A stretch of 64,000 nucleotides of DNA from Flavobacterium salmonis (GTDB taxonomy: Bacteria > Bacteroidota > Bacteroidia > Flavobacteriales > Flavobacteriaceae): assembly GCF_903819435.1 (NCBI RefSeq), contig NZ_CAIJDP010000058.1, forward strand, positions 115,782-179,781, read 5' to 3'. Below the pieces are notes generated by a model. The model saw only the letters and a list, made by a program, of their open reading frames with translations, was not told the DNA's origin and did no database searches. Both the position numbers and the translations under genes were made by a program. Every line of letters starts with the position of its first letter. Position 1 is the first letter of the stretch. This document shows positions 49,105-58,956 of this stretch, one piece after another.

Positions 49105-51669
49105 ATGAAAAATTCTATAAAAAATATATTTACAATACTATCTATTTTAGCCTTCTCGGTTTCATTCGCACAAAATATTGAAGGTACCATTACAGATTCA
49201 CAAAAAGCACCTTTAGAAGCAGCCAATGTTGTGGTAAAAGGGACTACAATAAGCACTATAACTGATTCCAACGGACATTTTAGCCTGGACACAAAAAGCA
49301 AAAAACTACCTTTAACTATACTGGTACAATATGTTGGATATAAAACTACCGAAATTGAAATAACCACTTTACCAGCCCCACTTTTACAAATTGCCTTAAA
49401 AGAAGAAAACGAACTTATTGAAGTTGTAGTGTCATCAAGACGACGAATAGAAAAAGTTCAGGATATTCCAATTGCAGTATCAGTAGTAACTGGAAAACAA
49501 GCTGAGCAAGCTGGAGCTTTTAACGTAAATCGTATAAAAGAATTGGTTCCATCTGTACAATTATATTCATCAAACCCAAGAAATACCGGAATAAATATTC
49601 GTGGTCTGGGTTCTCCTTATGGCCTTACTAACGATGGTATTGATCCTGGTGTTGGTTTCTATGTTGACGGTGTTTATTATGCCCGTCCGGCAGCTACAAC
49701 TTTAGATTTTGTAGATGTAGAACGAATTGAAGTTTTGCGTGGACCACAAGGATCACTTTTTGGTAAAAACACTACTTCAGGAGCTTTTAACATTGCAACT
49801 CGTAAACCAAGTTTCACATCAGGTGCTGATTTAGAAGTAAGTTACGGGAACTATGCATTTCTTCAGGCTAAAGCTTCTGTTACAAGTGCTTTAAGCAAAA
49901 AAATTGCAGGACGCCTTTCTTTTTCAGGTACACAACGCGATGGTCTGATTGACAATACTGCAACAGGAAGAGCTACAAACACCCTAAACAATCAGGGAAT
50001 TAGAGGGCAGTTACTTTATACTCCCTCAGAAAACACCAATATTATATTAGCTGCAGATATCACTACACAACGTCCTGACGGATATGCACAAGTAATTGCA
50101 GGCGTTGCACCAACCAAAAGAGCTGCTTACCGACAGTTTGATGCTATTATAACAGACTTAAATTATCAATTACCAAGCAGAAAGGCATTTGACCGTAAAA
50201 TTGACCAGGATACCCCTTGGAGATCCGGACAAGATATGGGAGGTATATCTTTTAACGTTGATACCAAAATTGGTGGTGGAACTTTGACTTCGACAACCGC
50301 ATGGCGTTTCTGGAACTGGGATCCATCAAATGACAGGGATTTTACAGGATTACAGGTTTTGGCAAAATCACAAAACCCAACGAGACAAACCCAAATTACG
50401 CAGGAAGTTCGATATGCTGGTCAGTTAACATCTAAGATTAGCGGTGTAGCTGGTGTATTCTTTATTGATCAGACATCACAAACAAACGGTACAGAAGAAT
50501 CAGGGAGTGCACAATGGAGATTTTCTCAAAGCACAACAAGTAATTTATGGAAAACCCCAGGTCTTTTTGAAGGTTATGGAATTAAAACTGATGCAAGAAT
50601 CAGAGCATCGAGTGCGGCAGTATTTGGACAGTTAGACTGGGCAATAACAGATCGCCTGCATGTATTACCTGGTGTACGATATAACTTTGATAAAAAAGAA
50701 GCAAACTATAAGCGTACCACATACGGAGGTCTTCAGACAACCGACCCTGCATTAATTGCCCTGAAAAAATTAGTATATACAGATCAGGCTTTCGATTCAA
50801 GTACAGACGATACCGATTTTTCAGGAAATTTAACTTTAACATATAAATTTAGCGATAAAATCAATGCTTATGCTACTTACGCAAAAAGCTACAAACCGGT
50901 TGGTGTAAATGTTGCAGGACTTCCAACTCCTCCAGCAGATAAAACACTTGCTGATCTTGCAGTAATTAAGCCTGAGGATGTAAATCATTATGAACTAGGT
51001 GTAAAAACTTCCCCGTTTAGAAATTCTATATTGAACCTGACATTATTTAATACGGAAATTAAAGATTTTCAAACAAACGTTCAGGCTGCAGAGTTAGGAG
51101 TAAATCGTGGATACCTTGCTAATGCTGATAAAGTACGTGTAAGAGGTGCCGAATTAGATGCCAGTTTTGTAATTAACAGCCACTTTAGCATTAACGCTGC
51201 CGGAACTTATACTGAAGGTCAATATGTTAAATTTACAAATGCACCACTACCATTAGAAGATACTGGTCTTGTTATTGATGGAAAAGCTGTAAACTATAAA
51301 GATGTTTCCGGATCTGATTTACCAGGTGTTTCAAAATGGGCTGGAAGCTTAGGAGGTGAATATACTAAAAATGCAAGATTCTTCGGAAATGCAGGGAAAT
51401 TTTTCATAGCTCTTGATAGCTATGCCAGATCAGAATTCTCATCAAGCCCTTCAGCTTCAAAATATTTAATCGTTCCTGGTTATGCTATTTTTAATGCCCG
51501 TTTAGGTTTCCGTGCGACAGATGGTTTATCTATTAACTTCTGGGGACGCAATATTCTAAACAAGGATTATTACGAGCAATTATTGCCAGCAGGTGGAAAT
51601 GCCGGACACTATGCTGCCGTGTTAGGAGACCAAAGAACCTATGGTATTACTCTAAAATATTCGCTATAA
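49105..51669 (+). CDS. TonB-dependent receptor
   Basis: This 854-residue outer-membrane transporter has a signal peptide at 1-22. A CarboxypepD_reg-like domain covers about 24-105 (IEGTITDSQKAPLEAANVVVKG) and a plug domain about 117-230 (IPIAVSVVTG, NIRGLGS, VERIEVLRGPQGSLFGKNTTSG). A 22-strand barrel follows, ending ITLKYSL. No SusD partner is present, so it is not a polysaccharide system. It is the main structural gene behind the Rrf2-controlled promoter; a sulfur-containing or metal-chelate substrate is inferred from that context only. A strong terminator follows. Confidence 0.92.
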   Translation: MKNSIKNIFTILSILAFSVSFAQNIEGTITDSQKAPLEAANVVVKGTTISTITDSNGHFSLDTKSKKLPLTILVQYVGYKTTEIEITTLPAPLLQIALKEENELIEVVVSSRRRIEKVQDIPIAVSVVTGKQAEQAGAFNVNRIKELVPSVQLYSSNPRNTGINIRGLGSPYGLTNDGIDPGVGFYVDGVYYARPAATTLDFVDVERIEVLRGPQGSLFGKNTTSGAFNIATRKPSFTSGADLEVSYGNYAFLQAKASVTSALSKKIAGRLSFSGTQRDGLIDNTATGRATNTLNNQGIRGQLLYTPSENTNIILAADITTQRPDGYAQVIAGVAPTKRAAYRQFDAIITDLNYQLPSRKAFDRKIDQDTPWRSGQDMGGISFNVDTKIGGGTLTSTTAWRFWNWDPSNDRDFTGLQVLAKSQNPTRQTQITQEVRYAGQLTSKISGVAGVFFIDQTSQTNGTEESGSAQWRFSQSTTSNLWKTPGLFEGYGIKTDARIRASSAAVFGQLDWAITDRLHVLPGVRYNFDKKEANYKRTTYGGLQTTDPALIALKKLVYTDQAFDSSTDDTDFSGNLTLTYKFSDKINAYATYAKSYKPVGVNVAGLPTPPADKTLADLAVIKPEDVNHYELGVKTSPFRNSILNLTLFNTEIKDFQTNVQAAELGVNRGYLANADKVRVRGAELDASFVINSHFSINAAGTYTEGQYVKFTNAPLPLEDTGLVIDGKAVNYKDVSGSDLPGVSKWAGSLGGEYTKNARFFGNAGKFFIALDSYARSEFSSSPSASKYLIVPGYAIFNARLGFRATDGLSINFWGRNILNKDYYEQLLPAGGNAGHYAAVLGDQRTYGITLKYSL

Positions 51670-51694
51670 TAATAAAAATAAAGTTAGTTCTGCT

Positions 51695-51728
51695 AAACGA
51701 GATGCATTTTCATAAGTGCATCTCGTTT
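51695..51728 (+). terminator. Strong terminator after the TonB-dependent receptor
   Basis: AAACGAGATGCA pairs perfectly with TGCATCTCGTTT, followed by a T-run at 51726-51732. Confidence 0.92.
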
Positions 51729-51829
51729 TTTTACCAAGATTGAAATCACAAAATACAATTTAAAACAATTTTTATTCTGCTAAAATCATCTCTCATTTGT
51801 ATATATTCGCGGCTTGAATTTATACAACA

Positions 51830-52576
51830 TTGATGAAGTTTTTCAGATTCTTTCTTTTTTTGGCTTTTTTAGGTCAATTTTCTTTAGCTCAGAGCAAAAA
51901 AAATATCGAACAACAAACTTTAACCTGGGTTCGATACTACAATATTTTGCCAATAACTGAAAAATGGTCACTACATTCTGAATTTGATAATCGCAGCTTT
52001 GTAAATCCTGTTCACGAAAATTTATGGGTCTTGAGAATTCAGGGAAGATATCGCACTACGAAAACTATTGATTTAGGAGGGGGATTTGCCTATTTTAGTG
52101 TAAATACCCAAACTCCTCAAACCGATCCTGATTTTACAATTCCAGAATATCGGGGCCAACAGGATATCACTCTTATCAACGATATTGCAAAGATTACTTT
52201 TCATAACCGTTTTCAGCTTGAAGAACGATTTATACAAAAAGCGGATAAAACAGAATTATTAAACGATTTTTCTTTCTCCTTTCGATTCAGATATCGTTTA
52301 CAATCAACTTTTACACTTTGGGAAAAAGAAAAAAGAAGCTTAAAAGGAACTATTTCTGATGAAATTTTATTGAATCACGGAAAAGACAATAAAAAAAACA
52401 CCTTTGACCAAAACAGAATTTATGGTGCTTTGCGCTATCATTTTAACCCAAATATTGGTTTGGAATTAGGTTATTTAAAAAGCTTTCAAAGAAGAGCAAG
52501 CGGTGTAGATTTTTATGATCGTGACATTATTCGTTTTACTCTTTATCATAAGATCGATAGAAAAATCAAATCCTAA
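51830..52576 (+). CDS. DUF2490 outer-membrane protein
   Basis: This 248-residue secreted protein has a signal peptide ending SLAQS near residue 22. A beta-rich body of alternating amphipathic strands follows (EFDNRSFVNPVHENLWVLRIQGRYR, RFQLEERFIQ), typical of DUF2490 small barrels. The function is unknown. It lies after the TonB receptor but behind a strong terminator, so it probably has its own promoter; TATATTCG at 51798-51805 is an imperfect -7. Confidence 0.85.
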   Translation: MMKFFRFFLFLAFLGQFSLAQSKKNIEQQTLTWVRYYNILPITEKWSLHSEFDNRSFVNPVHENLWVLRIQGRYRTTKTIDLGGGFAYFSVNTQTPQTDPDFTIPEYRGQQDITLINDIAKITFHNRFQLEERFIQKADKTELLNDFSFSFRFRYRLQSTFTLWEKEKRSLKGTISDEILLNHGKDNKKNTFDQNRIYGALRYHFNPNIGLELGYLKSFQRRASGVDFYDRDIIRFTLYHKIDRKIKS

Positions 52577-52628
52577 AAGAATTCAATTCAATTTTATAAA
52601 TTAATTTGAAACAGTCGCTAAACAACAA

Positions 52629-52647
52629 ACTCAAGCTAAACTTGAGT
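52629..52647. terminator. Weak hairpin between convergent DUF2490 and barrel genes
   Basis: ACTCAAG (52629-52635) pairs with CTTGAGT (52641-52647) around a 5-base loop. It lies between convergent stops; no long T-tract. Confidence 0.5.
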
Positions 52648-52713
52648 CTGTTTAATAATATCTTTTGGCTCTATCTTCAACCTTAAAAAATCTAATCTCA
52701 GAATTTAAAAAAC

Positions 52714-55506
52714 TTAATCCTCTCTTTCTCTTCCACCTCGGTCACCCCTATCGCCACCACCTTGTCCTCGTTCACCTCCTCTTCTTTTTGATCCTTTTTC
52801 TGCTGCAAAATTTCCAATTTTATAAGCTATAGAAAACATCGCATAACGCTTTAAAACGGTGCTTTCTTCATCGCGTACTGAAGTTGCCGAAATGGTTCTG
52901 CCAGCGCTTTGATTTTGATTTAAAACATCATAAACTTTGATTTTAGCATATAATGTTTTATTCAAAAATCCGTATGACAAACTTGTATTCCACAGGTAAA
53001 AATCTTTTTTGAAATTATCAGAAAGATTCGAATTATAGGTATATCCAAAATCATTTCCAAAAATTAAATTTGCCGGCCAGTATGTTGTGGTTTGTAAACC
53101 GGCTCTGTGCACGACATTTGAAGTTGAATTTGCAGAAGTGTTTTCATAATTCGTCTGATTGTATGAAAATCCGTAAGATGGTGAAATAGTAAGCAACTCA
53201 CCGTATTCGTAAGTTAAATAAACTTTTGGAGAAATTACAGCTGATTTAGCATTATAAAAAGTCTTATTTGTAAACCCTTTATCAAAAGAATATTTACCGT
53301 TTAAGCCTACACCATATCGCAGCGTATGGGCGTCTTTTTTTATGGATTGACTCCAATTTCCACCGGCCGTGGCACTATAAGTTCCTGAAATATTGATATA
53401 AGTTGTAGTTCTTTTTCCTGTCTCGTCATCAAAATCAGAAGTTGATACAACATCATTATTGAAATAATCACCTCTTATAAATAAACTATATCCGGAACGC
53501 GTACGGAAATCAAAATTCTTAAAATCAAAATTTACACTATTTTTCTCAATCGGATCCAAATTTGGATTTCCGGTAACAGTATTTAATGAATTATTTAAAT
53601 CCTCCACAGGCATCAATTGACTTGCCGATGGAAGTGCGTTTGAATAATCATATTTAAAAGTAAAAAACTTAGACCTGCTGAATTTATATCGCAACTGCAT
53701 ATTTCCAAAAGACAGAGCATATCTTTTTTCTAAGTCTGTTGCCTTGTTCTCATATAACGAATGGTTATCAAAATCAACAATAGCCGTTCTAGTATTCAGG
53801 TTGAAAGTAAATTTATTTTTTTTCAAAGTAAGTCCTACTTTTGGACTTATCATATTTCGTTTCGAACTTATGTAATTACTTACTGAATCAACCAAAGTTC
53901 CCGGAGACAAATCATTATCAAAAGTTTTTAAATCGTTTGATGTGTTTTGCCAATCAAAATCGGTACCGAATCTTATTCGCAAAGAATCTGTAATAGGTTC
54001 TGTATATTCAAGATCCAGAGAATAGGAATCTGAGATATTTCGACCTTTTGTTTTTTGTAATCTCCTATCTTCTTCTACACCATCCTGCTTATACAAAAAA
54101 GTTTTAGAATCTACTATCCCATCAGAATCCGTCCCTGAATTATTATTAGTAAAAACAAGGCTGACGTTTCTGGCTTTTTTTTCAAAAGCCTTATTAAAAT
54201 TGATTGTATTTGAGAAATTGGTTGACGTATTTTCTCTATATGGATCTGATGTACTTGTATTTAAAATTCTTCCATTTTCATCTGTAGTCTCATTACTGGA
54301 ATTTGAACTCCCATTAGAACGTGTCTGACTTACATTAGGCGTAATAACAAGACGCGTTGTTGGATTAATTTTATATTCTAATTCAAAATTTGCTTTATTA
54401 CCTGTACTCTCATTTCTGGTTTTCGAACTCGATGTTGTATAATTATTACCGGAAGGCAAAATACTGATTTCATTAACTGTACTTTCGTTTTTATTAATTT
54501 TATTATCAAAATTGTAACTACCTGTTGCGCTTAAATATTTACTCCAGTCATCAGAATAGTTAACTCCTAACAAATTAGACTGTGTGATTCCTTTTCCTCC
54601 AGTATTACCACTTCCCTGACTGTTTCTTCCTCCTCCCATATTATCAAATACTTCATCCTGCGCAAAACCGGTCGAATTGATATTATTAGAAGATCCCAGA
54701 ATACTGATCTTCTGTTTATTATTGAAGAAATTCATGATCAGGCTGCTTTCATAACGATCATCAGAACCATATCCTCCCAGGATTTTTCCAAAGTAGCCTT
54801 TGTTTTTCTTTTCATCGATAGTCAGGTTGATACTGGAATAGTCCGATGTAGATTCTTGTTTGGATAGTTCTTCTTTTTTGGTTTTAAAATCAGAAACCTG
54901 AACTTTTTGTATAATTTCAGCAGGCAAATTTTTCAGCGCGATGGCTCCATCCCTGTCAAAAAAAGGTTTCCCGTTGACCAACAACTGATTGACTTCTCTT
55001 CCGTTGACGGTCATTTTACCTGCTTCATCAATATCAAAGCCCGGTAATTGTTTTAATAAAGTTTCTACGTTTGCATCAGGCCGAACTTTATATGAGGCGG
55101 CATTGTATTCTAAAGTATCCTGCTTCATTCGGATCGGCGGGGCTTCACTTTTAACAATCACTTCATTCAAAGCATTTACATTTTCGAGCAAATATAATTT
55201 GCCAAAATCCTTACTTTCTAAAAGTCCTTTTTGCTCTTCTGTATACGTTTGATATCCTAAATAATTTATTTTAAGAAAAACAGACTGATCAAGTTTTTTT
55301 GTATTTAACCTAAAAAAACCATTTTTATCTGTTGTAGTATAGTCAATAACAGTAGAATCTTTGATTGTCGTAAAATAAACTGTAGCCAGTTCAACCGGCA
55401 ATTGTGTATTAATATCAACAACAGTTCCTTTGAGAACTATGTCGTTTTGAGCGTTAGCCGAATAAACAAAAATAAAAAACAGTAAAAAGTAATATAATCT
55501 GGACAT
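52714..55506 (-). CDS. Outer-membrane beta-barrel protein (TonB receptor-like)
   Basis: This 930-residue protein has a signal peptide (MSRLYYFLLFFIFVYSANA), a CarboxypepD_reg-like domain at about 22-105 (DIVLKGTVVDINTQLPVELATVYF), a plug-like region to about 220, and a long beta-barrel. It fits the 'outer membrane beta-barrel family' related to TonB receptors. The last 25 residues are an odd Arg/Gly/Asp/Glu-rich tail (ERGQGGGDRGDRGGRERED) after the predicted final strand. The substrate is unknown. It stands alone on the reverse strand. Confidence 0.85.
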   Translation of the reverse strand: MSRLYYFLLFFIFVYSANAQNDIVLKGTVVDINTQLPVELATVYFTTIKDSTVIDYTTTDKNGFFRLNTKKLDQSVFLKINYLGYQTYTEEQKGLLESKDFGKLYLLENVNALNEVIVKSEAPPIRMKQDTLEYNAASYKVRPDANVETLLKQLPGFDIDEAGKMTVNGREVNQLLVNGKPFFDRDGAIALKNLPAEIIQKVQVSDFKTKKEELSKQESTSDYSSINLTIDEKKNKGYFGKILGGYGSDDRYESSLIMNFFNNKQKISILGSSNNINSTGFAQDEVFDNMGGGRNSQGSGNTGGKGITQSNLLGVNYSDDWSKYLSATGSYNFDNKINKNESTVNEISILPSGNNYTTSSSKTRNESTGNKANFELEYKINPTTRLVITPNVSQTRSNGSSNSSNETTDENGRILNTSTSDPYRENTSTNFSNTINFNKAFEKKARNVSLVFTNNNSGTDSDGIVDSKTFLYKQDGVEEDRRLQKTKGRNISDSYSLDLEYTEPITDSLRIRFGTDFDWQNTSNDLKTFDNDLSPGTLVDSVSNYISSKRNMISPKVGLTLKKNKFTFNLNTRTAIVDFDNHSLYENKATDLEKRYALSFGNMQLRYKFSRSKFFTFKYDYSNALPSASQLMPVEDLNNSLNTVTGNPNLDPIEKNSVNFDFKNFDFRTRSGYSLFIRGDYFNNDVVSTSDFDDETGKRTTTYINISGTYSATAGGNWSQSIKKDAHTLRYGVGLNGKYSFDKGFTNKTFYNAKSAVISPKVYLTYEYGELLTISPSYGFSYNQTNYENTSANSTSNVVHRAGLQTTTYWPANLIFGNDFGYTYNSNLSDNFKKDFYLWNTSLSYGFLNKTLYAKIKVYDVLNQNQSAGRTISATSVRDEESTVLKRYAMFSIAYKIGNFAAEKGSKRRGGERGQGGGDRGDRGGRERED

Positions 55507-55637
55507 AAAAAAGGTTAGTTAGAACAATAAGACTAAAGAAAAAACGAAAGGTTTAATTGTGAATTTTACGTTTATTTCAAATAGAAAACCATTTCGTTCT
55601 AACAATTTATTAATCAAATAAAAAAAGACATAAAAAA

Positions 55638-55656
55638 ATCCCCAACTTGTGGGGAT
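55638..55656 (-). terminator. Terminator after der
   Basis: ATCCCCA and TGGGGAT flank a 5-base loop; the reverse strand continues TTTTTTTATG, 9 bases past the der stop. Confidence 0.85.
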
Positions 55657-55664
55657 ATTGTGTT

Positions 55665-56975
55665 TTACTTTTCTCTGATGTAAATATCAATCGGAACTCC
55701 TGCGAAATCCCAATTTTCTCTAATCTTATTTTCTAAATAACGCTTATACGGTTCTTTAACGTATTGTGGCATGTTGGCAAAAAACACAAATTGAGGTGTT
55801 AAGGTTGGCAATTGCATACAATATTTAATTTTGACATACTTTCCTTTAGTTGCCGGCGGCGGATATGCTTCAATCACTTTCAACATATATTCATTGAATT
55901 TAGACGTTGGAATTCTTTGTTTTCTGTTTTCAAAAACCTGAACCGTAGCTTCCAATGCTTTCAATAAACGTTGTTTTGTCAAAGCCGAAACGAACAAAAT
56001 TGGCACATCAGTAAAAGGCATTAATTCTTTTTTGATTTTCTCTTCGTAATCACGTGTAGACATGGTATCTTTTTCTACCAAATCCCATTTGTTTACCAAA
56101 ATCACAACCCCTTTACGGTTTTTCTCTGCCAGCCAGAAAATACTCTGATCCTGACCTTCAAATCCTCGGGTTGCATCGATAACCAATATACAAATATCTG
56201 CATGCTCAATTGCCCGAACAGAACGCATTACAGAATAAAATTCTAAATCTTCCTTCACTTTTGCTTTACGACGGATTCCCGCAGTATCAACAAGATTGAA
56301 TTCAAAACCAAAACGGTCAAATTTGGTATCAATTGCATCACGTGTAGTTCCTGCAATATCGGTTACCATAAAACGATCCTGACCAATTAATGCATTGATA
56401 AAACTTGATTTACCTGCATTTGGGCGTCCCACTACAGCAAAACGAGGCAAAACAACTTCTTCCTGAACTGGCTCCGGTTTTACCGGAAAAGATTCGATCA
56501 AAGCATCTAATAAATCTCCCGTTCCACTTCCTGAAATACTCGCAAACGTAAAATATTCACCTAAACCAAGATTATAAAATTCAATTGCATCTTTTTCACG
56601 CATGGCATTATCAACCTTATTCACAGCCAATAAAACAGGCTTAGTGACTTTACGCAATAATCGCGCAACAACATCATCCATTGGAGTAATCCCCTCCTCA
56701 ACATCTACCACAAAAATAATAACATCTGCTTCGTCGATAGCAAGTTCAACTTGTTTACGGATTTCGCCTTCAAATACGTCATCACTTCCGCGAACGTATC
56801 CTCCGGTATCAATGACAGAAAACTCTTTTCCGTTCCACTCGCTTTTACCATAGTTTCTATCACGGGTAACCCCAGATACTGAATCTACAATAGCTTCTCT
56901 TCTTTGTATCAGCCTATTAAACAGGGTCGATTTCCCTACGTTAGGTCTTCCTACTATCGCAACAATGTTATTCAT
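55665..56975 (-). CDS. der: Ribosome biogenesis GTPase Der (EngA)
   Basis: This 436-residue protein has two tandem GTPase domains: GRPNVGKST near residue 8 and GRPNAGKSS near 183, each with DTGGY/DTAGI and NKVD/NKWD motifs. A C-terminal KH-like domain ends [10 protein letters not shown]. Der is required for 50S assembly. A reverse-strand TACCTTTG element at 57074-57081 is a likely -7. The CHAP-domain gene and the Era GTPase gene follow upstream on the same strand. Confidence 0.96.
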   Translation of the reverse strand: MNNIVAIVGRPNVGKSTLFNRLIQRREAIVDSVSGVTRDRNYGKSEWNGKEFSVIDTGGYVRGSDDVFEGEIRKQVELAIDEADVIIFVVDVEEGITPMDDVVARLLRKVTKPVLLAVNKVDNAMREKDAIEFYNLGLGEYFTFASISGSGTGDLLDALIESFPVKPEPVQEEVVLPRFAVVGRPNAGKSSFINALIGQDRFMVTDIAGTTRDAIDTKFDRFGFEFNLVDTAGIRRKAKVKEDLEFYSVMRSVRAIEHADICILVIDATRGFEGQDQSIFWLAEKNRKGVVILVNKWDLVEKDTMSTRDYEEKIKKELMPFTDVPILFVSALTKQRLLKALEATVQVFENRKQRIPTSKFNEYMLKVIEAYPPPATKGKYVKIKYCMQLPTLTPQFVFFANMPQYVKEPYKRYLENKIRENWDFAGVPIDIYIREK

Positions 56976-57105
56976 TTTTTTGAATTTTAGATTCCAGACT
57001 CACAATTTCAGATTTTGTTTTTAACTAAATCTCAGTAAATTATAAATCCAAAATACCTTATTTAAATTTTTTGCAAAGGTAGTTAAAAAAAGTTGTTAAT
57101 TGCTA

Positions 57106-57123
57106 TCCCGATAGCTATCGGGA
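57106..57123. repeat. Perfect 18-bp palindrome
   Basis: TCCCGATAGCTATCGGGA is fully self-complementary and lies upstream of der. This sequence is, from memory, a frequent intergenic palindrome in flavobacteria. Confidence 0.85.
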
Positions 57124-57152
57124 CTAAGTACCTAAGATTTTTATATTATTTT

Positions 57153-57242
57153 AGGAGCTTTTCCTGCTATTCGTTCCAATCTTTTGTTCTGCTAAAAAGC
57201 TCCACAAAAGGATTTTCACTCCTATCAGGGCTAGGGCATTCC
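57153..57242 (+). repeat. Hairpin repeat, copy A
   Basis: Core blocks 57166-57188 and 57203-57226 match copy B (57901-57992, reverse strand) at 22/23 and 23/24 bases. The block AATC-TTTTGT...ACAAAA-GGATT forms a stem. GGAGCTTTT (57154) and AAAAGCTCC (57195) also form an inner inverted repeat. Confidence 0.8.
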
Positions 57243-57271
57243 GGTTTAATAGAATATTTTTCTTTAAAACT

Positions 57272-57865
57272 TTATTCTTTTCTCAACCAGCCCAGCAATC
57301 TGCTACTTTCGATTTTATATTTTCCTTCTTGATTTTTTACAGCAAAAACTTCTCTGGAACTGCCAAATGGCCCGGGATTTTGCTGAATAATCTCTATTTC
57401 ATTTTCAGAAATTTTAGAAATTATCGCAACATGCCCGAATCTGTTTAAAAGCGATCCTGAAAAAATTACCAAATCTCCAATTTCAGGCTTTGCTTTACCT
57501 GGATTTGCATATTGAATCAAACCTCTGTTTCGGTTTAAATCGCCATCTTTTATTTTTGAATCAAAAAAATCTTTTGCGTGACCGTACGCATCTGGCATTT
57601 TATGATTGTAATGTTCGTAATAATATCGTTTTACGAATTCGACACATTGATATTTTAAGCCTAAATTGTAATTGTCTTTTGTAACATTTCTTTCCAGAAC
57701 ATTATCCACGCCTCCATTATAATAGACTTTTACGCCATTTAAACTATCGAGTGGCTGACCTATTTTATAATCAGAGTTTAAGTTTATTTTCTTTACAACT
57801 TTTATTCCCGCATATGTTAAAACTAAAACTGAAATAATCAGAAGCGTAATTTTTTTAATTTTCAT
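57272..57865 (-). CDS. CHAP-domain cell-wall hydrolase-like protein
   Basis: This 197-residue protein has an N-terminal membrane anchor or signal (about 5-27) and a CHAP-type papain-like fold. Catalytic candidates are Cys74 in QCVEF, His145 in GHVAIIS and Asn163 in IQQNPG. CHAP enzymes cleave peptidoglycan peptides or glutathionylspermidine. It lies between der and era, flanked by two inverted copies of a hairpin repeat. The base substitution pattern looks like its neighbours. Confidence 0.85.
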   Translation of the reverse strand: MKIKKITLLIISVLVLTYAGIKVVKKINLNSDYKIGQPLDSLNGVKVYYNGGVDNVLERNVTKDNYNLGLKYQCVEFVKRYYYEHYNHKMPDAYGHAKDFFDSKIKDGDLNRNRGLIQYANPGKAKPEIGDLVIFSGSLLNRFGHVAIISKISENEIEIIQQNPGPFGSSREVFAVKNQEGKYKIESSRLLGWLRKE

Positions 57866-57900
57866 TTATTTATTTTACAAACTAATGTTCTTTTTAGTTC

Positions 57901-57992
57901 TGTGTGCGTGAGGGATAGAAGTGAAAATCCTTTTGTGTAATGAAATGGAACAAAAGATTGTAACGAATAGCCCGATCCGGAGGACACGCCCA
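57901..57992 (-). repeat. Hairpin repeat, copy B (inverted)
   Basis: Reverse-strand copy of the 57153-57242 element; the matching blocks are 57914-57937 and 57949-57971. The GC-richer end (GATCCGGAGGACACGCCC) contrasts with the AT-rich surroundings and runs up to the era stop. No ORF within it looks real. Confidence 0.8.
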
Positions 57993-57999
57993 AATTATT

Positions 58000-58881
58000 T
58001 TACTGATTATACCCAAATCGTTTCAGCATATTGGCATTGCTTCTCCAGTTTTTGTTTACTTTCACTACCAATTCAATATGTATTTGTTTTCCAAAGAATT
58101 TCTCTAAATCAGCTCGGGCATCTGTACCTACTTTTTTAAGAGCAGCTCCTTTATGTCCAATAATAATTCCTTTTTGAGTTTCACGTTCTACCATAATAAT
58201 AGAGCGAATTCTAATGATTTTTTCGTCTTCAAAAAATTCTTCGGTTACGATTTCAACCGCATACGGAATCTCCTTACTGTAATTCAGCAGGATTTTTTCA
58301 CGAATGGTTTCATTTACGAAAAATCGTTCCGGTTTATCTGTCAATTGATCTTTTGGATAATAGGCTGGAGATTCCGGTAGTAATTCTATTATTCTTCCGA
58401 AAACTTCCGGAACATTAAAATTCTGCAAAGCCGAAATTGGAAAAATCTCTGCATTTGGTACTTTTTCTTTCCAAAAAGCAACCTGAGTTTCTAATTGTTC
58501 CTGATTTGAGTTGTCAATTTTATTCAATAATAATAAAACCGGAATTTTAGCGTGGATAATTTTATTAAAGAAAGCTTCATCTTTTAGATCCTGCTCACCA
58601 ATTTCGACCATATAGATTAAAATATCAGCATCTTCAAAAGCCGACTTCACGAAATTCATCATTGATTCCTGCATTTCATAAGCTGGCTTAATGATTCCGG
58701 GTGTATCAGACAAAACCAACTGAAAGTCTTCTCCGTTTACAATTCCTAAAATTCTATGACGTGTAGTTTGTGCTTTTGATGTTATGATTGATAATCGTTC
58801 TCCAACGAAGGCATTCATCAAGGTTGATTTACCAACATTTGGATTTCCGATGATGTTTACGAATCCTGCTTTATGTGACAT
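58000..58881 (-). CDS. era: GTPase Era
   Basis: This 293-residue GTPase binds the 3' end of 16S rRNA during 30S assembly. GTPase motifs are GNPNVGKST near residue 12, DTPGI and NKID. The C-terminal KH domain has IIGHKGAALKKVGTDARADLEKFFGKQ. A reverse-strand TACCTTTG at 58902-58909 is a plausible -7. Together with der it makes this stretch a ribosome-assembly neighbourhood. The sequence is ordinary. Confidence 0.96.
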   Translation of the reverse strand: MSHKAGFVNIIGNPNVGKSTLMNAFVGERLSIITSKAQTTRHRILGIVNGEDFQLVLSDTPGIIKPAYEMQESMMNFVKSAFEDADILIYMVEIGEQDLKDEAFFNKIIHAKIPVLLLLNKIDNSNQEQLETQVAFWKEKVPNAEIFPISALQNFNVPEVFGRIIELLPESPAYYPKDQLTDKPERFFVNETIREKILLNYSKEIPYAVEIVTEEFFEDEKIIRIRSIIMVERETQKGIIIGHKGAALKKVGTDARADLEKFFGKQIHIELVVKVNKNWRSNANMLKRFGYNQ

Positions 58882-58956
58882 TTGTGTATTATTTTAAGGT
58901 GCAAAGGTAGTCATATCAACTCAATACAGAAAATAAAACATTTTTTAAAGTTTTCG

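Noticed and set aside
57921..57992. Riboswitch or structured ncRNA next to era
   Set aside because: The conserved look comes from its match to a second inverted copy at 57153-57242, so a dispersed repeat explains it better.
57921..58139. Forward 72-residue ORF at the era 3' end
   Set aside because: Overlaps repeat copy B and the era C-terminus in antisense; no family signal.
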